A DNA stretch of 64,000 bases from Drosophila miranda (lineage: Eukaryota; Arthropoda; Insecta; Diptera; Drosophilidae): assembly GCF_003369915.1 (NCBI RefSeq), contig NC_046675.1:17484001-17548000 (forward strand), in the 5' to 3' direction. The translations under genes were made by a program, and so were the position numbers. The notes under the pieces are model-generated. The model had not been told where the DNA came from. It was given only the letters and a program-made list of their open reading frames with translations, and ran no database searches. Position 1 is the first letter of the stretch. Each line of letters opens with the position of its first letter. This document shows, one piece after another, positions 11,784-21,279 of the stretch.

Positions 11784-12905
11784 ATGTTTACATTTGCTCA
11801 ATTTACTACATGACAACTATATGGCAACTACACATTTGCTACATAATGGGAGGAAAAGAGGTTATGGACAGTGGGCAAAACGTAAGATCCACCCCTTTTG
11901 CTTAACATACCTTGAACTCAAAAATCCGATTTTGTCTCAGGGTATAATGTGGTCACACGCGAGGTGAGGTTCGTACGAGCCTTGCAATTTGACTTGGTTG
12001 TTTTTGCCTGTTGTCCATACTCTTTTTTATTGCCCATTCAAAATTAGCAGACCGTCTGACCATCAGAAATACCGCATATATACCGATGAAAAAAAGAACT
12101 TAGCCCACTAGACCCCCCTCAATTTAAACAAGTACAAAATTTGAGATAAACGGCGGAAAATAATACTGTTTGTAAATTCTTCTTTTAGATCAATATACAT
12201 AGATTCGCAACGTCCCAAATTTTGATGCATATCTTAAATATACTGACGAATTATTTGTTTTCAAAAACCATCATATTGCCCGTTTTTTGTATTCGGTTGA
12301 ATATTATTACTATAAATTACTGAACACGTAATTTGATACGATTAATAAATCAATTTTCTACAAGCCAATCTTATATCGTGCTTAAAATAAGGTTTCAACA
12401 AAGAAGGACACAGCATATGGATGTAATGTAACGTAACTTACGTTCATTCGAATAGCGCGTCCCGAAATGCCTGAGGAAATACATATTGCCTGACAATATG
12501 TATGTTTTTTTGACAGCTGTTTAGAAACTTATCGAAAGTGTATCTGGAACTTCTAAAGATGCGCAAATTGCAGATCTCAACTTTGGGAATGTTGCCTACA
12601 TCTTCGCGATTTAGCTTTACATTTGACACACTTTTTGCTACTCATCAACTACATAACATATTAATTTCAGAACCGTTACGTATTTTATAGTTCGATAACC
12701 GTTTCCTAATATTTTCCCTAATTTCAATAGGTTTTAGAGACAAGGAACCAATAAACAATTTTTGCATACGATCAATGTCTTTTTTTACACGGTTTTTCAG
12801 GAACCTATCTACCGTGTAAAAACAGAATTAGGTGTATATGGAAAGAAACTCATCGTTGCTACCGATTCAATAATCGGATTCAACGAGAGCGAAAAAGAGA
12901 GCCAT
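11784..12905. repeat. Dispersed repeat, copy A (pasha/yellow-e3 junction)
   Basis: This segment is colinear, in the same orientation, with 43126-43900. Shared blocks include ATGTTTACATTTGCT (11784 and 43126), GCTACATAATGGGAGGAAAA (near 11840 and 43173), the block CCACCCCTTTTGC followed by ACATACCTTGA (near 11890 and 43252), CATTCAAAATTA (near 12037 and 43390), GACCGTCTGA, ATATATACCG, GGTTGAATATTA (near 12295 and 43732) and ATCAATTTTCTA (near 12349 and 43779). Copy A carries about 500 bp (12360-12850) that copy B lacks. No transposase or clear terminal repeats are seen. It contains GGTCACAC near 11952, similar to core-promoter motif 1. It separates pasha from the yellow cluster. Confidence 0.75.
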
Positions 12906-13105
12906 TACCGATTCGAAGCGAACAGTTCGGCATCGATTCTATCGACTGCCAAGGTCGCGAGAATTAAAAAAACCAGCCAATTAATGTTTATATCCCCTAT
13001 GTTACAAATGAAATTTAATGGATTGTTGAAATGGTAGCATTTTAAAGGCGAGATATCGCTACTTCTTATCGATACAGTTTAAAACTTTTCAAAATTATAT
13101 TACAT

Positions 13106-14455
13106 CTAAACTTGCGTGAGCGTGTGCGTGGTCTCCGCAGCCCCCACCGTACACGGCGTATTGGCAAGCAGGTCAGCTGTGCGACAGCCAATTATCTGGA
13201 ACTCGACCTCATTCTCCCGCAATGTGCCACCGACAAAAAGTTTCGGCTCGCTGCTCAGGGCCCAGAGCTCCTCCTCGCCTTTGGAGTTTCGGTTGATCTT
13301 GAGGCCAGTGACGAACTTAATCTTTTGCGGGTTATAGGCCACGACCTGCAGGTCATCCGCCGTGTAATTTGAGTGCTCCTCCCAGCTAATGAGAGCTCCC
13401 AAGCTAATGAGACTGCAGTACAGATTGCCAGAGATGTCCATAACTTCCGATTCGCATTGAATGCCTCTTGTGCCGAGTACGCGGAACTGATCCTTGACTT
13501 CGCTGGAGTTAGCGGACTGCCAAACAGTTTCATTATTGACCAGAGAAAGTGGAATGGCGACCTCATTGAAGCCATTCAGAGTGTGGAAGTACAAAAATCG
13601 ATCTGCAGTATACCGACCCAAGATTATAAAAGGAGTTCTTCTAACATCAAAAGATCAAGCTTACCTTCGGCTTCGCTAGGGCTCAAGCTCACTGTGAATA
13701 TGCCCGCGTGCGAGTTGCTGGAGCGGGTAAGGCGCTCCACAGGCTTCATCGAATCGTGCTCTATGCGCCACGACTTGCCGCTGAGAGAGTCGTAGACGAT
13801 CAGGCCGTAGCCCCAAGCATCGGATACGTACGCCTTGCCACCCAGGCACTTATTTGATGCCCCGCTCTCCACCAGATCCACCACAAGAGCCGTGAAGATC
13901 GACACGCTGGGCGTGTACGCGTGTGGGAGTAATGTGTGCCGCTGCACCAGCTCATCCTTGACCAAATCGAAGGTGAGAATCTGAGGGGGACACAGCTGCA
14001 GCGAGTTCACCTGCCCCGAGTCGACCACCCAAAGGCGCCAGCATTCATCGATCTGCGGGAAAGATGGATGTCTTGAACTCTTAAATGGTTATCTTTTCAG
14101 ACTCACTCACGAAGGTTCTTATGGCAGAGGTGAGGCCGGAACAGTTATTCGGTAGAATATGCCACTCTGCACTGGGGTAGGCTTCCAGGCGAGGATTCTC
14201 CAATAGCTCGTTGTCACTGGCGACCACAGTGGCTAATGTGAAGGGCGTTTCCAGGCTCAGGCGTGGAATAGTAAGGAAGGTGCGGTGCCTCCCCTCATCT
14301 CCGTACTCGATGTCCACATCCACGGGGAGGAACTGTTGGCTCGAACTAATATTCGTCCACTGGTGTAGTGTATGGAGCTCTTTCACAAACAATTTGTGGG
14401 ACTGCACCGCACAGAAAACTCCCAGCAGGATCAAAATACTTTGGATACTCGACAT
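13106..14455 (-). CDS. yellow-e3: Yellow-e3, secreted Yellow/MRJP family protein
   Basis: Member of the Yellow / major royal jelly protein family, secreted six-bladed propeller proteins linked to cuticle pigmentation and related functions; the exact role of this paralogue is not established from sequence. Three exons on the minus strand: 14455-14111, 14052-13665 and 13602-13106, with GT-AG junctions and matching phases, giving 409 aa, which agrees with my memory of fly Yellow-e3. An N-terminal signal peptide (hydrophobic residues 5-19) is followed by the MRJP domain. Family landmarks are CSGLTS in exon 1, WRLWVVDSG and CPPQILTFDL in exon 2, and LGTRGIQC and ELWALSSE in exon 3. The third exon is taken to start after CTGCAG (13603-13605), which joins EAE to DRFLYFH. 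It lies 273 bp downstream of yellow-e2, same strand; the pair arose by tandem duplication. The e3/e2 assignment rests on length and order. Confidence 0.9.
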
Positions 14456-14728
14456 TTAAACGTAGAGAAGCAGATAGAGCTCGTCCAAACCGCTCAGACG
14501 ATGCGTGAAGACTGACGCGCAGGTAGAAAAGGCTCTGAAAAGGTGTTAGCCTGTTCGCCGCTAACAGACCCTAATTGACCAAATAGGCGACGTCGAGAGC
14601 ATAAACAAAGGTCATCGGCGTCGCTCATTCAGGTACACAACGGTCAAGCAAACACCGTAGAAGGGAACGGGAATATTTTTGAGATTTATAGACATCTTTT
14701 ATGGAGGCTTACAGATTGTTTACATAGC

Positions 14729-16181
14729 CTAAGAGCCCGCACAGCCCCGTCCCTGCAGCATGTCATCCACGTCGCAGCGCTGCACCCGATAATTGATCTC
14801 TTTGTAGTCGATAGTTCCGCCAAATACCTTCTGGAGACGATTCGAGAGAAGCCACAGCTCCTCCTGGCCATCGCTGGGCCGTGTTACGATCTTCATGCCA
14901 CTAACAAATTGCAAGGTGTCGGGGTTGAGAGCGAGCAGCTTGAGATTGGGCCTGGCATATGGTGTCTGTATATTCCAGCCGAAAATGCCGATGGGTTCCA
15001 GGAAGCCGCAGAACCAGAAGCCCCTCCTGCTAACAGCATGGGCAGCGCACTGCACACCTCTTCTTCCAAGGGTTACGAATTCCTGCAGCGATGAGCTGAT
15101 GCCCTGCTGCCATCGTGTGGAATTCTGGAGCACGTCCAAGGGTATGGCAAGCTCCAGTTCGTTGGACAGGGCATGAAAGATGAGGTGACGACGCAGGCCC
15201 AGCCCGTTGGGAGTTATGGCCAAGGCCAAGGCTCCGTCCAACAGCTCGAAGCTCTCCCCGGCCACAGTGTGGGTGCCAAACCTTGCGTCGGGGTACGTGA
15301 ACTTGTTCTCCACGCGCCAGGATCTGTTGCCCTTTACATCGTATACGACAATAGCCTTGCTCGTGGGATCGGCCATATACACATAGGCGTCCTTGCACAC
15401 TCCCTGCGGCGGAGGGTCCTGAATGTCCGCCAAGATTGTTACGAATCTGCTGACCTTTGCCTTAAAGGTGTCCTCCGGAAGACGGTAGCGGTGTATCAGC
15501 TGGTTGGTGGCCAGATCGATGACCACAACTTGGGGTGCACAGTGCTGGACGAATTCGATTTCGCCGCTATCGAGTATCCACATCTGGCCGCAGGCATCGA
15601 TGTGCACTCGATATACGGAAGTCAGTCCATCGCAGTCTCCGCCATGGGTCTTGTGCCAGTCGTAGCTGGGATACGCCTGGATCTCGCTGCCGTTCTCCCG
15701 CTGCACCTGAGTGACATAGGCCAGGGAGTATGGCACCCCCTGGCCGAAACGAGGGGTCGTGATGAAGTGACGCACTGCCCCACCCTGAGCTGGAAGATTG
15801 ATCCAGGATTGATACTCTAAGCAATTATATTTGTAAATTCTTGAAATGCTTACGCGGGTAGTACACATCTATGTCGATGGGTATGGGACTGTCGGGATTG
15901 TAGCGACCACTTCGCAGAACCTCCTCATGCTCCCGTTCACTGGGGAAACCATACTGGATGTTCTTCCACTCGTACACCCTATGCAGCTTCTTGTACTGTT
16001 GGTCATGCTCGAATGCTGGCTGGTTTGGTCTTGGCCTATGAGTGTAGTACTGTGCCGTGGTCAGACTTAGTAGGGCCAATAGAACAAATGGTAAAATATT
16101 CCTAAAATAGTCGAAAAAACGGAGAGATCGGAAAATATTGTATGTACGACGGAGGAAAGAGGCAAGAAATAGTGCTAACAT
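14729..16181 (-). CDS. yellow-e2: Yellow-e2, secreted Yellow/MRJP family protein
   Basis: Yellow/MRJP family, expected to be secreted. The two main exons are certain: 16101-15854 and 15789-14729. They encode a hydrophobic leader (NILPFVLLALLSLTTAQ), then YYTHRPRPN, DIDVYYP, the FITTPRFGQGVPYSLA block, CDGLTSVYRVHIDACGQMW, CAPQVVVIDLATNQLIH, and LGRRGVQC near the C-terminus. The start is the interesting part. An acceptor (CTATTTTAG) sits exactly before this leader, and 78 bp upstream AT is followed by GTTAGC, so splicing would assemble the ATG across the intron (AT at 16181-16180 plus G at 16101). That gives 436 aa, matching the usual length of about 435. Unspliced, the same ATG would read through for 462 aa with a poorer leader. 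It lies between yellow-e3 and the possible small gene at 18.2 kb. The body is sure; the start is inferred. Confidence 0.88.
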
Positions 16182-16239
16182 GCTTTCAATAACGCTTCTC
16201 CACCACAAAATTTGGAGAACCACAATCACACCAACGAAA

Positions 16240-18190
16240 CCATTTTAGTTGTTGATATTTCTTCAAGAATTACCCTCCAAAAATGGACAGTTTGTTTTCT
16301 TGACTTCAACTTATCTAAAATTAACTTGTATGAACCTTACATTTTATCTTTCTCTTCGCAGTCCGACCAGTGAGAGATCCTTACTCGAAGGCTACTCGTA
16401 TTGAACTAATTCACCAGTTATTGAAAGAGCCGTAAAATTGCGAAATAACAAAAACAAAAGACAGTTCGTATAGCATACTCGTTTCCAACCTGTTTTTTAA
16501 ATTTATATTTTAGCTCTTTGTTTTTTTTGCTCTTCTTTCTAGAGTCTCATCTTTATACCCTAGTCGAAGGTACTTCAATTATGGCCAAAAGCTTGTCACG
16601 GACAAAGCAAGGAATTTCCGAAAAAACTTGATCCATTTATTTTTGAGCTGTCTAAATTTTTCTCTGTTTAAGCTCATAAAAAATAAAATGTTCAAATTTT
16701 GAATAAAATTACCTACTTGATGCACATCTGTATGTTTAAATCCATTTTATAAAAACATTAATCTGAAAGTGTATTTGAAGCCTAGGCCCATGCCGCCCAG
16801 TAATCTGGCTTAAAAAACATCTGAAACTACAGTGTTTCAGATAGAAAAGTTTTGACATATTGCCATGGACAGTCCATTCACTGATTTAAATCGAAGTTGT
16901 TATCAGCTTATTAGCTAACCAAACTCATAAATATCCAATCAATCATGAATAAACCATTGAGCGTTTATGGTTCATGGGGCTTTGATGGTTTTGCCTGCCG
17001 GTGCCGGGGTTTCTTGCATGCAAATTACTTTTACTGAGGCGCACGACACTCCGAAATAACCGCAAAACAAGAAATATGTAGGAATTAATCGTACAAAGTT
17101 ACAAAAACTTGTTCTGCTGTCGTTTCACGCCCCATTAATGTCGAAGTCGAGAGCAGCAGACATGAAATGGTTTCAATTAAATCTTACTTTGTTTAATAAA
17201 ACTAGAAAAAAAAAAACAATTTATCTGTCACGAGGAGACAAGAGTTTTTTTTGTGAACATCAGATTTGATGTTCAAAATTGGTTGAGCAAATTAGCATTC
17301 TCGTATGTGCAAAAACATTATAAATCATTTAAAGCATTTTCGAGTAGGAGATATGCCGATATTTTGTAGAAGGTGTCCAGCGATAGGGCCGGCAAGTATC
17401 GCTTGTACTGAGAAGGGATAAGATAAGGCTAGGTATGCCGAGCAGACTAGTAAATAGCAAATGAGATACAAATTTAATATAGTAGTACTAAATGTTGAAC
17501 AAAGTAATTAAATTTTTATTGCATTTTCAGAAAGATTTCAAGCACACACATTTGGGACTACAATTTACAAATATATTATCAGCTTAAGAGACTTTTTGAA
17601 GTCCTGCGGGGTACGGTGCCACAAGCCTATAGACAAATGCTTTGCTGAGGCATACCGACGCTCTAGTCATCTCTCTGCTTTGGCTCAGCTGGTAGATTTC
17701 TGTGTTAATTGGTTTATATTTGTGATGTGTTTTCTGGTCAAATTGCTGGAAGAGTCTACGCTGGGGAGACTTTGCAAGTCGCAATCGATCATAGTATCAA
17801 TGTATAGTACGTCTATAGAAGACACCAGACCCACTCCATTCTACTATTGCGAAAGTAAAAATTCAACTTGGCAATCAATGAAGAATATCGTTCTTAGTTA
17901 CGAATCGCTTTCACAAACACTTTGAGCTTCATTAACATATAAGCAAGACATAGCTGACTGCGCAGTATAACTAGCTAGTCGTTCAATAATGGAATCAATT
18001 CAGAGGGTAAGCTCACTGCTGCCTGGTCACACTCTGTCGCTTGCAGAATAGTTCCTGCCAGAAGACTTGATGGGTGGGTGGGTTCGTTCTTCGTCGTTGT
18101 TAGTATTAATTGGAAATTACAAAAATTAGTATACAATTTCTAAAATATTGTAGTAACTCTCGATTGAGCGCATCTATAGACCATCAAGAT
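16240..18190. other. Intergenic DNA between yellow-e2 and the next gene
   Basis: This is A+T-rich DNA with no supported gene. It contains the repeat fragment at 16553-16622. Two short overlapping frames at 17584-17925 (one per strand) begin at TTG codons and have no family or splice support. The yellow-e2 promoter should lie just above 16181; no TATA box is obvious there. Confidence 0.5.
16553..16622. repeat. Degraded end of the TATACCCT dispersed repeat
   Basis: The sequence runs TATACCCTAGTCGAAGGTAC, then AATTATGGCCAAAAGCTTGT, then GGACAAAGCAAGGAATTTCC. This parallels the beginning of a common Drosophila dispersed repeat (TATACCCTTGCAGAGGGTAT, then a TTTTGGTCAAAAGTTTG-like segment and TTTCCGA) as I remember it. 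Only about 70 bp remain recognisable. Confidence 0.45.
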
Positions 18191-18197
18191 TTCATTC

Positions 18198-18432
18198 TCA
18201 AGGTGGAACCGAAGTCACAGTTCTCTGGCAAGCATCGCGCATAGCGCCTGGGAATGTGACCTGCATCCATTCTCCTGTCAATGCCTTGTAGTCCTGGTAA
18301 GCCTTTAGAACTGCCTTCGACTCAATGTCTGCTGCAATGTTGAAGAACTGAAAGTCAAGAACGTTGAGTTGTGTTAGAATGAGCTGATGTCTGCTATCCA
18401 AAACGTGACTCTACAGGGCCCAACAGCGCCAT
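18198..18432 (-). CDS. Possible small two-exon gene of unknown function (55 aa)
   Basis: I do not recognise this protein. The model joins an 18-nt exon, 18432-18415 (MALLGP, ATG in good context), to 18347-18198 across a 67-bp GT-AG intron whose acceptor is GACTTTCAG. Exon 2 reads FFNIAADIESKAVLKAYQDY and then KALTGEWMQVTFPGAMRDAC, ending TSVPP. Its composition is like real protein, mixing acidic, basic and aromatic residues with no repeats, and it is uninterrupted exactly from the acceptor. The open frame seen without splicing has only a TTG start, which supports a splice at this point. The donor (GTAGAG) is weak, so an alternative, more distant first exon is possible. There is no signal peptide or membrane segment. 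It sits between yellow-e2 and yellow-e on the same strand. Confidence 0.4.
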
Positions 18433-19483
18433 CCGCACGCAAGTACCAATCTTACTCAATTGTTTTTGCTTTCGATTTCCCATATATTATTTAGAATGGT
18501 CCTTGAATTTTGTGAAATGTGTCACTATTTTGTCGAAATGGTCGAAACAAACTTTGAAATCTCTTAGCAAAATCCAGCTACTTGACTGGATAATAATCGC
18601 TTACGCTCGTATAACATGGCCAGAGCCTCCAAATATTAATTACAATTACTGCCCGGCGCCAGATATTCAATTTAATTGCTACAACGCCTGCCAACAACCG
18701 GTTTGAATTGATAATAGTATTCACACAACGATTGTTAACGAAAAACGTTGAATGGAGACTGGCCAGCTAATTTGTTTTCACGTAGCATATATTCCGTTCG
18801 ACTTTAATATTTATTTTCGTAATGACTATTAAAAGGAGAATTTTTATTTTTGCCTGTGCGTGCGTCTGTCTTTTTGCTGGAACTCTTCTTTTTGCCGCTC
18901 CCAAAAAAGATGGTCTTCTTTTCAGATCAAATTCATTGGCAGATATTCTCCAAATTGAACTCTTCCAAATATAAAATCTATCCAAGAGTGGTTTACCACT
19001 CCGAATGCCGGAAACCAGAGTATCAACTACTAAATGATTAACTATCTCTACTACCCTGTTCGTGATATGATGTGCAGCTCATCTGCTAGTAGACTTGTAG
19101 ACTAGACTAGTAGACTTGTTCAACATCAAAGATAGCTATCGAAGTTAATGAGCAATGAGTGGAGCTCTGGCTCTGACATTCCCATTCAACATATGCAAAT
19201 GCGAAAATAATCCACGTTTAAGTGTCGCCGCTTAAAGTAATAAATAGTAGTTGACTTAATTGGCCACATTTGTCACACATAAAGCGCAGATGGTATAGAA
19301 AAAAAACTAAGAGAAATTTGTCTAGAGGCCATAGCGTGAAAAAGTGTTCTGATTCATAAATATATATAGTGCATATAAATATGAAGTGGATGTGATAGTC
19401 ACACGTTTTCCCTACCCTTTTTTAAAATGCAGCTTCTCAGTCAATTTTCATTAAATTAATTTAATCAATACATTTAAAAAAGG

Positions 19484-19489
19484 TTTATT
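19484..19489 (-). terminator. Poly(A) signal of yellow-e
   Basis: TTTATT on the plus strand reads AATAAA in the yellow-e direction, about 82 bp past the stop codon, giving a short 3' UTR. Confidence 0.65.
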
Positions 19490-19570
19490 TACATCAGCAG
19501 CGCGTGGCATTGCACATACACATCGTGAACACAAATCGAGCGGATCCCTCAAGCGGATGGCGGACTACGG

Positions 19571-21250
19571 TTAGTGCTCCTCCTCATCCGATTCCGCCTG
19601 CAGCTCCCGCTTCCCGCGCTGATAGTAATATCCGCTGTGGCGGGTCGTGTAGGGCGTCGCGGCCGAGACTAATCTCGTAGGTGACGCCGGCGCAGTGGTG
19701 CCCACCAGGGTGTCCAGGTAGGAGCGCTGGTAGTTGTCCCGGGTGGCCTTGCTGGGCGGAAAGGCCTCGCCTTGGTTGAGCGCCGTGAAGGGGTTCCGCA
19801 CGCCGTATTGGACGACGCCGGCACTCTCGAATCTGAAGGGCGTCTTGGTTGTGAAGGGCGTGGTCAGCGCTGGGCTGCTGAAGTACGTCTGCAGGGCGTT
19901 CGTGGTGGCTTGCGAGTGGGTGTTGTAGAGGCCGTAATTGAGCAGGCTGTTGTGCGCGGGGGCCGGAGGCAGGGCCAGGTGGTGGCCCAACAGGGAGCCG
20001 GAGGGCAGCTCCAGGCGCACTATGCGGTTGTTAAACTCGTTGGGGTCAAGGTTCTTCAGGAAGAAGCGGTGGAACTTCGAGGAGATGGCGTAGATGACGC
20101 CCGGCTCCGAGCGGGTGGTGGTTATATCCGCCACGAACTGCAGCTGGTCGCGGTCGTAGGCCAGAACCGACTGCTGGTTGGTCGAGGGGTTCCACGAGGC
20201 GATGGCCGTCTCGCTAAGCGGGCTGAAGATAAGGCTGCTGTCGAAGGGCGAGACGGACAGGCCGATGCCCTGGGAGGACTTCTTGCCCACCAGTTTCACG
20301 TCCAGCATCTTTCCGTCGGGCAGTGGTCCGGCACGCAGCACATTCTTGTGCACCGAAAAAACACTAGAAGCGAACGAAAAGGATAAGGAGAATCCTAGGC
20401 TTAGAGCAAAGATTGAGATCTGGCTGGGATGAGGCACTCACCGATCGGTGGCCAGAGGCTGGAAATAGACCACTCCCTTGCGCTCGTCAAAGGTCAAGCC
20501 CACAACTCCATCCATCAAGACGAAGCGATCGTTGAGGATCTCGGACTGGGCAAAGTCGGGATCGGGATACATGGCCGGATGGGAGACTCGCCAAGTGACG
20601 TCCTTGCCGCTGTCGTAGACTACAATGCCGGGCTCCACCGTGTCCGTGATATACACAAACACATCGTCGCAGGTCTTCGCCGTCGTCTCGTCGATCACCA
20701 TGTTGGTGAAGAGCGATTCGCCGCGCAGCACCTCGGGAGGAAAATCGATGCGACGCACTACCCGGTCCGTCGCCAGATCCACCACCAGTATCTTGGGTGG
20801 ACAGGTGATCTCGTAGTCCTCCAGCGAGCGGGACACCCCCGCATCCAGTAGCCATAGGCGGTTGCAGGAGTCAAGGCGCAGGCGGTAGACCGAGGTCAGG
20901 ATGAGGTCGCTGCAGTTGAAGTCGCTGCGGGCCGTGTTGGAGAAGGACCAGTCGGGGAAGGCCTGCAGGGTGGGTGAGTCACCGAACTCCGCCTTGGACA
21001 CCCAGCTCACGGTAGAGGGCACGCCCGTAAACAGCTTCGGAGTGGCCACGAAGATGCGGTTATCCGTGACGGCCACTCCCGTGATGAGAACGTTCTGGGG
21101 GCTGTAGAAGTTGGCATCGTTGACCGACGCCTGTGGCTGGAAGTTGTAGCGTAGGAGCTTCCACTGCTTGGCCACCTGCAGGCCAGGAGTAAGGGCCCGA
21201 CTGGCCGGCCAGAGGAGCGCACAAAGTACTACGGCAAGGATCCTGAGCAT
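19571..21250 (-). CDS. yellow-e: Yellow-e, secreted Yellow/MRJP family protein with C-terminal tail
   Basis: Secreted Yellow/MRJP family member. Two coding exons on the minus strand: 21250-20442 and 20363-19571, joined in phase across a 78-bp intron, giving 533 aa, near the usual length of about 530. An upstream in-frame ATG at 21277 is rejected because TTTGCAG, an acceptor, lies between it and 21250; that upstream part is therefore intron, and a noncoding first exon lies further right. Signal peptide at about 3-20 (ILAVVLCALLWPASRA). MRJP landmarks are NCSDLILTSVYRLRLDSCN, RLWLLDAGV, CPPKILVVDLATDRVV, DTVEPGIVVYD, and GIGLSVSPFDSSLIFSPLSE in exon 2. The last 130 residues are a proline/serine/threonine-rich tail ending in a basic-acidic KRELQAESDEEEH, longer than in Yellow-e2/e3. 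It is the promoter-proximal member of the head-to-tail yellow-e cluster. Confidence 0.93.
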
Positions 21251-21279
21251 GGCAAGATGGGTGTCTGCAAAGATCAAAT

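Noticed and set aside
17680-17702. tRNA A-box-like string TGGCTCAGCTGGTAGA
   Set aside because: There is no B box (GGTTCRANYCC) at the right distance and no acceptor stem.
17584-17925. Overlapping short frames on both strands between yellow-e2 and the small gene
   Set aside because: Both start at TTG, the upstream sequence has stops, and no consistent splice model could be built.
19772-20386. Plus-strand frame of 204 codons
   Set aside because: Antisense shadow of yellow-e exon 2, created by its GC-rich third positions.
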